64,000 bases of DNA from Sugiyamaella lignohabitans. Taxonomy: Eukaryota; Ascomycota; Dipodascomycetes; Dipodascales; Trichomonascaceae. The stretch's first letter is position 1; each line of letters opens with the position of its first letter. Positions 1 through 7,303 of the stretch are shown piece after piece. The DNA is taken from positions 372,001-436,000 of the forward strand of contig NC_031671.1 in assembly GCF_001640025.1 (NCBI RefSeq), in the 5' to 3' direction. The notes below the pieces were generated by a model that saw only the letters and a list, made by a program, of their open reading frames with translations, was not told where the DNA came from and made no database searches. The position numbers and the translations under genes were made by a program.

Positions 1-1
1 A

Positions 2-541
2 TGGGGTAAAGTGCCGTTTTACGAGACCTCGGCCAAGTACCGGTTGAATGTTGAAGAAGTATTTGTGGATCTTGTTCGCCAGATCATGCGTCGCGACTCA
101 GGATTCGGTTCATCTTTAGGTATGCGCCAAGGCAGCATTGACGAATCAACCAAGAAATATATTCTCGGTCACGGACATAATAACTCGTCGAATTCACACT
201 ATTATTCATCACACGGCCGCCAGTTGTCTCATAACGGATCCAACAATGCATCATCCGTGGCACTGGCCGCCGCTACTCATACCGCGTCAAACTCGACTTC
301 GAGCACTTTTTCGTCGCGATCCAACTCACACACCCAAACACACTCGGCTGCCTCACTCGAAGGTTTTGACCACGCATTCCTCACCACCGACCCGGCCGCT
401 AAATCCACCCGAAACAAGCTCCTGCGACACAAACCCAGCAACCGCAAGCTCTCTGGAAAGGCCTCAACCCTCTCCCTACGGCGCAACCACGCCAACCCTG
501 CCTCGGCAGGCCAAAAAGACAAGGACTGCCTGATTATGTAG
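2..541 (+). CDS. RSR1: Ras-like GTPase Rsr1/Bud1, C-terminal part (5' end outside window)
   Basis: About 179 C-terminal residues of a Ras-family small GTPase; the reading frame is open from base 2, so the G1-G4 nucleotide motifs lie upstream of the window. The visible start, WGKVPFYETSAKYRLNVEEV, contains the G5 motif (ETSAK) and the following VFVDLVRQIMRRD helix typical of Rsr1/Bud1, the bud-site-selection GTPase that acts at the plasma membrane upstream of Cdc42. A long Ser/Asn/His-rich hypervariable region follows. The protein ends in a basic stretch and CLIM, a CaaX box predicting prenylation. The assignment to Rsr1 rather than Ras1/2 rests on the G5 region. The 3' part of the gene is visibly GC-rich, and a GC-rich repeat arm begins 58 bases after the stop. 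Confidence 0.85.
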   Translation, partial: WGKVPFYETSAKYRLNVEEVFVDLVRQIMRRDSGFGSSLGMRQGSIDESTKKYILGHGHNNSSNSHYYSSHGRQLSHNGSNNASSVALAAATHTASNSTSSTFSSRSNSHTQTHSAASLEGFDHAFLTTDPAAKSTRNKLLRHKPSNRKLSGKASTLSLRRNHANPASAGQKDKDCLIM

Positions 542-598
542 CCTGTACCCTCACTCCCTAATGCCATTGATGACCCCTGACCCCTTAACGTGGCCTGC

Positions 599-660
599 TG
601 CCTCCGGCGGCTGGGGCTCCGCCCCAGACCCCGCTGCTCCTCTCGCTTCGCTCGAGTCGT
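599..660 (+). repeat. GC-rich repeat, left arm, inner hairpin type 1
   Basis: Starts TGCCTCCGGCGGCTGGGGC, then the self-complementary CTGGGGCTCCGCCCCAG, then the type 1 inner hairpin CTCGCTTCGCTCGAG. It begins 58 bases after the RSR1 stop, in the sense of that gene. It is followed by the linker CGTCTACGGTCC and the remains of a type 2 hairpin. Confidence 0.95.
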
Positions 661-923
661 TACGTCTACGGTCCCTGGAATCTCCTACGAACTATGGTCT
701 GGATCCCAATGAGTTGTGACAGGATACAAGTCTCAGAAAAAGTGGACTTGAGATGTATGAGTGGCTCTGGTTCTCGAGGGTATCTCTTCGGGAATACGGG
801 ATTTTCTCAACCTGTTCCGAATCAGGAGCAGCCATGGACTGTATCCGTTTAGGATTAGAAAGTGCCATTTGGAACTGGAGAAGTTTCTCGAGGAAAGCAC
901 TTAACGAGCACGAGGTTTTCACA

Positions 924-981
924 ATCTCCTGCGAAGCAGGAGCAACCAGGGTCTGGGGCGGAGCCCCAGCCGCCGGAGGCA
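924..981 (-). repeat. GC-rich repeat, right arm, inner hairpin type 2
   Basis: On the plus strand it reads ATCTCCTGCGAAGCAGGAG, then the GC hairpin, then CCGCCGGAGGCA. It lies about 30 bases past the MCCB stop and reads in the sense of MCCB (minus). Confidence 0.95.
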
Positions 982-1012
982 GCGTGATACCGTAGAAGAA
1001 GCTTTTGTTAGA

Positions 1013-2818
1013 TTACATACGCCAGATACCGAAGTCGTGAGGAGCGGCCGCTTTTTGGGCGAAACGGGTGGCCTGGACGACTCGGGATTGGGCGCGGATT
1101 TCGAGGGCTTGGCCGAGATATTGGCGGGTTTGTTGTGGGAGGATGACGCCGTCATCCCAGAGCCGGGCACTGCCGAATTTGACGAGCGACTCGCGTTCGA
1201 TCCGGTCACGGAGAGCGTCTGATTTGGCTTTGTTGGATGCGGAGCCAACTGAGTCCATGACAGAAGCCAGCTGCTCAGCTCCCATGACAGCAGTACGAGC
1301 ATTGGGCCAGGACCACAAGAAACGTGGTTTGTATGCTCGTCCACACATTCCGTAGTTTCCTGCTCCGTAACTACCGCCAATAATGACTGTATACTTCTCA
1401 ACACCAGCTCCAACAACGGCATTAACTAGTTTGGCTCCGTTTTTGGCGATACCACCACGTTCAGCATCGCTGCCAACCATGAATCCAGAAATGTTCTGGA
1501 GGAATACAAGTGGAATGTCTCTCTGTTTACACAGTTGAATGAAATGTGCTCCTTTGAGTGACGAGTCTGAGAAGAGAGGTCCATTGTTGGCAAGAATTCC
1601 TACCTTGTGACCCCAGATCTCACTCCAGCCACATACCAGAGAAGTACCGTATTTCTTCTTGAACTCGCTGAATCGCGATCCGTCTACAATTCGTGCAATC
1701 ACTTCTCGAACGTTATAAGCGACCTTGAGATTTGTTCCTACTACACCTCCTAGTTCTTCTGGAGGGTACAGAGGCTCGTCTATGGTCTTTTCAGGCTGAG
1801 CGGACGATGCTAGAGTCTCTACCTTTGGCCAGTTCAGATTGCCTACTGATTGTCTGAGAAGAGCAATACCTTCTTCCTCAGTTTCAGCCAGATAGTCGAC
1901 TACTCCACTAACACTGGCATGCATCTCACCTCCTCCAAGATCCTCAGCACTCACTACTTCACCAGTGGCTGCTTTGACGAGGGGTGGTCCTGCCAGGAAA
2001 ATATGGCCTGTTCCTCTAACAATAATCGATTCGTCACTCATAGCTGGAACATAGGCACCTCCGGCTGTACACGGACCCAGTACAAGTGCTAGTTGTGGGA
2101 TGCCCATAGACGACATTCTCGATTGCTGGTAGAAAATATGGCCAAAGTGATTGTGGGCAGGAAACACATCTGACTGGTGGGGAAGATTAGCACCTCCGGA
2201 ATCACTTAAATAAATACAGGGCATGTGGTTTTCTTGAGCAATCTCTTGAGCTCGCAGGTGTTTGCGGACTGTGATGGGATAGTAAGTACCTCCTTTGACA
2301 GTGGAGTCGTTTGCAATAATTAAACACTTGACTCCTTGTACAATGCCTATACCTGTAATAATACCACCTCCTCTAATATCTTCTCCTTCATAAAGTTCAT
2401 GACCAGCCAATAGCGACAGATCCATGAAACTGGTACCGGGGTCAATTAGAGCAGCAATTCTGTCCCTTGGTAAAAGCTTCTTTCTAGCCAGATGTTTAGT
2501 ACGGATTTTCTCGGGGATTTCATTGACATCCGTGACATGGTTATGAATAGCTTGAATTTCCGAGATCAATTCGTTCATAGCAGCAGCTTTTTCTTGAAAC
2601 TCGGGGGATGTATTTGAAATGGCTGTGGGTAGTGTTTGTAGAGACTCTGTCTGGTACTTGGAAGCAAATAATGAAGCCGTTGAGGCCAATCTAGACTCAA
2701 TTTTCACGCCATGAACTCCACTAATACTCGTACACCGAGCCAAACCGAAATGCAGACCTGAACTTGATCGTACACCATGGCCCAGGCTCGAAATCGACCT
2801 CAATGACCATTGTAACAT
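1013..2818 (-). CDS. MCCB: 3-methylcrotonyl-CoA carboxylase beta (carboxyltransferase) subunit, mitochondrial
   Basis: A 601-residue protein matching the non-biotin carboxyltransferase subunit of 3-methylcrotonyl-CoA carboxylase. This enzyme transfers the carboxyl group from biotin to 3-methylcrotonyl-CoA in mitochondrial leucine breakdown. The Ser/Arg/Leu-rich N-terminus looks like a matrix-targeting peptide. The crotonase-fold carboxyltransferase domain runs from about residue 95 to 585, with characteristic stretches ARKKLLPRDRIAALIDPGTS, NDSTVKGGTYYPITVRKHLR, YLSDSGGANLPHQ and GGAYVPAMSDE, and a C-terminal GAGNYGMCGRAYKPRFLW segment. Wording such as SGGANLPHQ and the YNVREVIARIVDGSRF region favours MCC over propionyl- or acetyl-CoA carboxylase. 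It is transcribed divergently from isovaleryl-CoA dehydrogenase, the preceding step of the pathway. The alpha (biotin) subunit is not in the window. The 3' third of the gene is richer in G and C than the 5' part. Confidence 0.95.
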   Translation of the reverse strand: MLQWSLRSISSLGHGVRSSSGLHFGLARCTSISGVHGVKIESRLASTASLFASKYQTESLQTLPTAISNTSPEFQEKAAAMNELISEIQAIHNHVTDVNEIPEKIRTKHLARKKLLPRDRIAALIDPGTSFMDLSLLAGHELYEGEDIRGGGIITGIGIVQGVKCLIIANDSTVKGGTYYPITVRKHLRAQEIAQENHMPCIYLSDSGGANLPHQSDVFPAHNHFGHIFYQQSRMSSMGIPQLALVLGPCTAGGAYVPAMSDESIIVRGTGHIFLAGPPLVKAATGEVVSAEDLGGGEMHASVSGVVDYLAETEEEGIALLRQSVGNLNWPKVETLASSAQPEKTIDEPLYPPEELGGVVGTNLKVAYNVREVIARIVDGSRFSEFKKKYGTSLVCGWSEIWGHKVGILANNGPLFSDSSLKGAHFIQLCKQRDIPLVFLQNISGFMVGSDAERGGIAKNGAKLVNAVVGAGVEKYTVIIGGSYGAGNYGMCGRAYKPRFLWSWPNARTAVMGAEQLASVMDSVGSASNKAKSDALRDRIERESLVKFGSARLWDDGVILPQQTRQYLGQALEIRAQSRVVQATRFAQKAAAPHDFGIWRM

Positions 2819-3579
2819 GGTTTCTTTCCGCTCTCTCTCTTCTCGTAATAAATATAATTCGTTAGATGATGATTTGTCTCAGAACTAGTTACAGCAAAAT
2901 CCAATGCTTTTTCTTTTTGGTCTATTTCAACAAACCAATCAATTATCAATATAAACAGCAGCCGGAAACTAATTTATACAAACCAAGCTTGTAGCGGATC
3001 CAGTTGCTAGTAAACAACATGGACCGATAAATCTCCGTGGATTTTAAGCCTGCTGGTTTAGTGGGGTATACGCGGCTATCGTCGGTTTTGGTTAGCATAC
3101 CCCACAAACATCGACCCTCCGAGGTGGGGTAAATGCACCCCTGGTTCTACAATTCAAGCACGCCGATATTTGACCGAAATCAGTCTGTTTGTATTTAAAC
3201 CTGTACATTTGGCAGAACAGGCTTGGCGGACCAGTCAGAAGTTGTTTTGTTTTCGACTTTTATTTTTGGTTTCAGTTTCAGCTGGAGACAGTGCCGTAGT
3301 CAGTTCTCGTTTATCATTGCAACATTTCACATCAAATTTCAGTTGACATCTCACTTCACATCTCAGTTCACATCTCATTTTAAAACTAACTTCAGTTATC
3401 CAACTGTGTTGTCCAATTAAATATCCAGCCTGTGTTTAACTCTGCTCTTAGATTTGCTCTTTAGCTCTCTGAAATTCACCTCATTTAACTCGGTTCAGCC
3501 GGCCACTAGCTCCACTGGTACCTCTTCTATCACCTATTTTATCTGCTCTCTTTATTCTGGAGTCCTACACAATTGAAAA
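2819..3579. promoter_or_regulatory. Shared divergent promoter of MCCB and IVD
   Basis: This 761-base region lies between the two divergent starts and carries no convincing gene. It contains two inverted GTGGGGTAT sites and a third GTGGGG, then a long pyrimidine-rich, TCACTTCACATCTCA-type stretch (about 3230-3575) leading to the IVD start, which is likely its core promoter and 5' leader. The layout implies joint regulation of two consecutive leucine-degradation enzymes (inference). Confidence 0.6.
3061..3130. promoter_or_regulatory. Inverted GTGGGGTAT sites (candidate CreA/Mig1-type or other zinc-finger operator)
   Basis: GTGGGGTATAC at 3061-3071 faces GCATACCCCAC at 3095-3105, giving arms that match at 10 of 11 bases with a 23-base gap. 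A third GTGGGG lies at 3124-3129. GTGGGG fits the SYGGRG consensus of CreA/Mig1 carbon-catabolite repressors. The extended TATAC part is not explained by that consensus, so another factor is possible. Confidence 0.45.
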
Positions 3580-4845
3580 ATGCTCGCGAGAAACTTTAGA
3601 TTCGGACAATCAGTCCTGAGGCAAACGACGGCCAGATCTGCCGTTTCAATCAGAAACACGCTGAGTCGAATGTCCTCTCGAGCCTACAGTGCAGCAGCAG
3701 CTTTAGACGTCGAAGAGCTCAGAGAAGCCACTATTGCCTTTTGCAAAGAAGAAATCACTCGTGAAGTAGCAGCTGCTACTGATTCCAACAACTCATTCCC
3801 AAATGAACTGTGGCCCAAACTGGGTGAAGCTGGTTTATTAGGTATCACTGCCAGCCCTGAATACGGTGGTTTGGGACAGGGATACCTGGCACATTCGGTT
3901 GTAATTGAAGAACTTTCTCGAGCCAGTGGATCTATCGCTCTGTCATACGCTGCTCATTCTAATCTGTGTATCAACCAACTGACTCTTCATACCACCCCAG
4001 AACAGGGTGCCAAGTACCTTCCAGACCTTATCTCCGGCAAAAAAATCGGTGCACTTGCCATGTCAGAAGCAGGATCTGGTTCTGACGTTGTTTCTATGAA
4101 AACAACTGCCACACTTTCTGACGACGGGTCAGGATACTACTTAAATGGCACCAAAATGTGGATTACCAACGGTCCTGATGCTGATACACTTGTGGTGTAT
4201 GCCAAAACCGATCCTAAAGCCGGGTCTAAAGGTATTACTACATTCATTGTTGAAAAGGGCATGCCCGGGTTCTCGTGTACAAGAAAACTCGACAAGCTTG
4301 GAATGAGAGGATCCAACACTGGAGAATTGGTATTTGACAATGTGTTCATTCCTAAAGAGAATGTTCTCGGAAAAGTTGGCGGTGGAGTTTATGTTCTTAT
4401 GAGCGGACTAGATCTCGAACGACTGGTTCTAGCGGCCGGTCCTGTCGGACTCATGAAAGCAGCCCTTGACGAGACTCTACCATACGTTCACACCCGTCTG
4501 CAGTTTGGCCAGCCCATAGCACACAACCAACTGATCCAAGGCAAGCTGGCTGATATGTACACAAAATACGCTACTGCCCGAGCATTCCTCTACGAAACCG
4601 CTCGAGCAGCCGATGCGGGCCACAAAGACACCAAAGACTGTGCCGCTGTGATCCTGTACGCTGCGGAACGAGCCACCGAGGTCTGTCTCGACGCCATCCA
4701 GTGTCTCGGCGGCATGGGCTACGTCAACGAAACAGTCCCCGGCCGTCTTCTCCGCGACGCCAAACTCTACGAAATCGGCGCCGGCACCTCTGAAATCCGT
4801 CGCATGGTCATCGGCCGCGCTTTCAACAAAGAATACCGCCAATAA
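3580..4845 (+). CDS. IVD: Isovaleryl-CoA dehydrogenase, mitochondrial
   Basis: A 421-residue acyl-CoA dehydrogenase that oxidises isovaleryl-CoA to 3-methylcrotonyl-CoA, the substrate of the enzyme encoded by the divergent neighbour. Residues 1-40 ([20 protein letters not shown] and following) are Arg/Ser-rich with no acidic residues, as in a matrix-targeting peptide. The three acyl-CoA dehydrogenase domains follow; the signatures [14 protein letters not shown] and the C-terminal [25 protein letters not shown] segments are present. Glu280 in [10 protein letters not shown] is at the position of the unusual catalytic base specific to isovaleryl-CoA dehydrogenases, which separates this gene from short- and medium-chain paralogues. 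Length is normal for the family. The last ~250 bases use C-ending codons almost exclusively, unlike the start of the gene, and a GC-rich repeat starts 32 bases after the stop. Confidence 0.96.
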   Translation: MLARNFRFGQSVLRQTTARSAVSIRNTLSRMSSRAYSAAAALDVEELREATIAFCKEEITREVAAATDSNNSFPNELWPKLGEAGLLGITASPEYGGLGQGYLAHSVVIEELSRASGSIALSYAAHSNLCINQLTLHTTPEQGAKYLPDLISGKKIGALAMSEAGSGSDVVSMKTTATLSDDGSGYYLNGTKMWITNGPDADTLVVYAKTDPKAGSKGITTFIVEKGMPGFSCTRKLDKLGMRGSNTGELVFDNVFIPKENVLGKVGGGVYVLMSGLDLERLVLAAGPVGLMKAALDETLPYVHTRLQFGQPIAHNQLIQGKLADMYTKYATARAFLYETARAADAGHKDTKDCAAVILYAAERATEVCLDAIQCLGGMGYVNETVPGRLLRDAKLYEIGAGTSEIRRMVIGRAFNKEYRQ

Positions 4846-4877
4846 ACGCATTTTCTCACACTCTTTTTCCCCTGGTC

Positions 4878-4934
4878 TGCCTCCGGCGGCTGGGGCTCTG
4901 CCCCAGACCCCGTGGCTCCTGCTTCGCAGGAGAT
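4878..4934 (+). repeat. GC-rich repeat arm, inner hairpin type 2
   Basis: TGCCTCCGGCGGCTGGGGC start and type 2 inner hairpin CTCCTGCTTCGCAGGAG. It lies 32 bases after the IVD stop and reads in the sense of IVD. Confidence 0.95.
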
Positions 4935-4952
4935 GGCTGGGGGCTCGGACTG

Positions 4953-5088
4953 GTCTCCGGCGGCTGGGGCTCCGGCCCAGACCCCATGGCTCCTGCTTCG
5001 CAGGAGATGGAGGGGACCCAAACGAACCGACTCGAGCGGAGCGAGAGGAGCAGCGGGGTCTGGGGCGCAGCCCCAGCCGCCGGAGGCA
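4953..5088 (-). repeat. Complete ~136 bp GC-rich repeat unit
   Basis: A full unit in reverse order: type 2 arm (4954-5008, with a TCCGGCCCAG change that weakens the GC hairpin), linker, then type 1 arm (5028-5088) ending CCGCCGGAGGCA. The right end lies 42 bases past the stop of the Asn-rich gene and in its sense. With the adjacent arm at 4878 it fills almost the whole convergent spacer between IVD and that gene. Confidence 0.92.
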
Positions 5089-5130
5089 GGTCCGGGACAA
5101 AGAAGAGCTATTTACATTTAATTACAAGGT

Positions 5131-6480
5131 TCAGGAAGACACTTTCAGGGTGGAGAGAGGGATCTTGCCCGAGGTGACTTGGGAGATAAGCAGTTTGGCC
5201 GAGGGTGACAGGGTGCTGTTGGCGTTGAGGGTGTTGGCCAGTGATGTGAATCCCACGGTGTTGGAGGGCGCGGTGATAGTGTATTCTTTGAACGAGCCGT
5301 TGACGGTCTCGTGGACGAGTTTGGCAGCGAGGTCGCGGTTGGCTCGTAGCAGTCGTCGTTGGTTGGGATGAAGACGCAAAGAGTTGATGGCGGACCATAC
5401 ACGGGTGTCGTAGGTGACTGCTGATGGTGCTAGATTGTGCACAATCTTGGCGGGAGAACTGATGTTATTGACCTCGACATATGAAGTAGACGGTCTGCCG
5501 TATGAAGCGAGTCCGGTGATGATATCAAGTCCGGTCTGAGCGGTGATTCCAGATGCAGTTTTGTTAGAACCATCAGTCGAGGCAGCAGACTGGCGTGCCC
5601 GGTTAGCAGCTTCTCGTGATCGATTGTTTCTTCCATTCTTGTTACGGTTATTGAGATTGTTTCGCTTTTGGAAGTTCTGAACTCCGGTTCTTGATGAGTT
5701 GTAGTTATAAGACTGTTTCTGACCAGGTCTGGCTTGACGGAATGTCTTGGCTTCCTGAGGAGCAGCACCACCCCAAGCCCGTCTGGTTCTGTTGAACGAC
5801 GAACTATTAGCTCTGTTGTTGCCTGACAGAACTGATGGGTTGTTTGATGGTGCTACATGCAGATCAAGCTGTTCTTGTGACGAGTGTGATAAATTCGACG
5901 AGATTCCTTCCGAACTATCGTTGCGATTGTTATATCTTTGGAAGTTGTTATTATTACCACGGTTCTGGCCCTGGTACGAGGTCTGATTACGACCTTGTGA
6001 TTGGTACGATCTGTTGGATCCAGGACCTCCTCTTGAGTTCTGACCGTTATTGCCAGCAGATCCAGCATTGGCAGTTCCATTATTGCTGTTGTTTCTGCTA
6101 CGTTGGTTGGTTCTGTTTCGTTGTCTGGCATTTTGGTTGGCATTCTGGTTAGCATTTTGAGCACCTCTGAAGTTACCGCGTTGGTTACCAGTCTGATTTG
6201 AACGAGGACGAGACTCCGACTTGGGTTTTGTAGGGGTCAAAATCGACATATCTTTGAGCTGAACAGGTTCTTTTTTGTTCTGAACATCGTACAAAGCATC
6301 GATTCTGTTAATAAACGACATGACATCGAACTTGCCGGACCCGGATCCGGGCCCCGAGCTCGGCTGCTGCTGGCTAGGCCGATTACCAGCAGATCTGGCA
6401 GCACCACTGGAGCTCAGCATTCTCAGCCCCGAGCCGAGACCCACACGCAGACCCTTTCTTTGCACAGACAATCTCAGCAT
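5131..6480 (-). CDS. Asn/Arg-rich, probably mitochondrial protein of unknown function
   Basis: A 449-residue protein. The N-terminus (MLRLSVQRKGLRVGLGSGLR) is basic and lacks acidic residues, as in a mitochondrial targeting peptide. A short ordered segment (about residues 50-85, FDVMSFINRIDALYDVQNKK) comes next. A long low-complexity region rich in Asn, Gln, Arg, Ser and Gly (about 90-300) follows. A second ordered region makes up the last ~120 residues, including WSAINSLRLHPNQRRLLRAN. Two short conserved-looking ends joined by an Asn-rich linker fit a fast-evolving mitochondrial ribosomal or RNA-associated protein (a small-subunit protein of the Rsm28/mS46 kind is possible), but I cannot assign it. 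A single open frame with an ATG and a consistent codon pattern supports a real gene. The 3' end is GC-rich next to a repeat unit. Confidence 0.7.
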   Translation of the reverse strand: MLRLSVQRKGLRVGLGSGLRMLSSSGAARSAGNRPSQQQPSSGPGSGSGKFDVMSFINRIDALYDVQNKKEPVQLKDMSILTPTKPKSESRPRSNQTGNQRGNFRGAQNANQNANQNARQRNRTNQRSRNNSNNGTANAGSAGNNGQNSRGGPGSNRSYQSQGRNQTSYQGQNRGNNNNFQRYNNRNDSSEGISSNLSHSSQEQLDLHVAPSNNPSVLSGNNRANSSSFNRTRRAWGGAAPQEAKTFRQARPGQKQSYNYNSSRTGVQNFQKRNNLNNRNKNGRNNRSREAANRARQSAASTDGSNKTASGITAQTGLDIITGLASYGRPSTSYVEVNNISSPAKIVHNLAPSAVTYDTRVWSAINSLRLHPNQRRLLRANRDLAAKLVHETVNGSFKEYTITAPSNTVGFTSLANTLNANSTLSPSAKLLISQVTSGKIPLSTLKVSS

Positions 6481-6623
6481 TTTGGTTCAGGTTCCTATTA
6501 TTCACACACTCAGGCCTGCCTCTCAATCAGATCACCAGTTGAAATTTTCAATTTCCACATGCACGTAACTTCCCGGACGACAATCGCACGGCGCTATACA
6601 TTCAGGGGGATCTCAGGGGGGCC

Positions 6624-6685
6624 TGCCTCCGGCGGCTGGGGCTCCGCCCCAGACCCCGCTGCTCCTCTCGCTTCGCTCGAGTCGT
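6624..6685 (+). repeat. GC-rich repeat, left arm, type 1
   Basis: Near-consensus arm with the GC hairpin and CTCGCTTCGCTCGAG. It forms an inverted pair with 6801-6862. This pair lies in a divergent promoter region, not behind a stop codon. Confidence 0.95.
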
Positions 6686-6800
6686 TGCGTGGGGGGCAGT
6701 CGAGCGGTTGACAAGGGGTAAAAGGGCAGCAGCTGCCGTGATTGGCTGCCGTTGCCTGGCTCCGCGACCGGCTCTAATCCTGCGAAGGGACCCCCAAGCA

Positions 6801-6862
6801 ACGACTCGAGCGAAGCGAGAGGAGCAGCGGGGTCTGGGGCGGAGCCCCAGCCGCCGGAGGCA
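6801..6862 (-). repeat. GC-rich repeat, right arm, type 1
   Basis: Near-perfect reverse complement of 6624-6685. The 115-base interior contains a decayed CCTGCGAAGGGAC that resembles a type 2 hairpin. Confidence 0.95.
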
Positions 6863-7303
6863 AAGCCCCCGTCTCTAGAACCCACTCCCCGACCCGGGTG
6901 AAGCAGGGCCCCAGACCCTGCGTTGCCGATCCCCGGAGGGAGGTGTGGTATGTCGGAGGGGCAGTTTTGTGGATCCCGGATTGAAGTGGATGGGATTTAA
7001 AGAGATGGGAGGGAGAGGAGTTTGGAAGAGGGGGTTGGATAGGGGAGAGACGGGGGGAGAGGAGAGGGGGGCCCTGGCGAGGCTGATGCAGTTACCCCTG
7101 AGTTGGCAGGCCACGGGCCGCATTTATAGTTGGGACTGGCAGGTGCAAGGAGCGGCGGAGCAGCAGCAGCATAAATCGGCGGAACTGAGATCGCAAATCA
7201 AAATAAACAAGAGCAACAAGCACCTTGGACCCACTGGCGACGGTGGAGAAACGGCAATTGCGACTTTGAATTGAGCCGGCGGTTGGCTAACGAGACATTT
7301 GCA

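Larger units (their letters stand above)
542..1012. other. Convergent spacer RSR1/MCCB holding a GC-rich repeat pair
   Basis: No gene is supported. The spacer is dominated by a left repeat arm (599-660) and a right arm (924-981). The motif AATCTCCT(A/G)CGAA occurs at 679-691 and again at 923-935, suggesting that roughly 231 bases (692-922) were inserted into, or duplicated within, one repeat unit. The enclosed segment resembles nothing I recognise. Confidence 0.7.
6481..7303. other. Divergent spacer between the Asn-rich gene and SWH1, with a repeat pair
   Basis: No gene is supported; the several open frames here are by-products of high GC. It holds an inverted pair of type 1 repeat arms (6624-6685, 6801-6862) and a purine-rich stretch (about 6960-7080, runs of GGGAGAGG) that probably belongs to the SWH1 promoter. 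Confidence 0.6.

Noticed and set aside
4878..5088. GGTC on both sides of the paired repeat as a 4-bp target-site duplication
   Set aside because: No comparable duplication is found at the other pairs, so it is probably chance.
6613..7274. Open frames of 80-110 residues containing GGWGSAPDPAAPLASLES-type peptides
   Set aside because: These peptides are simply the translation of the GC-rich repeat and recur wherever an arm occurs; not genes.
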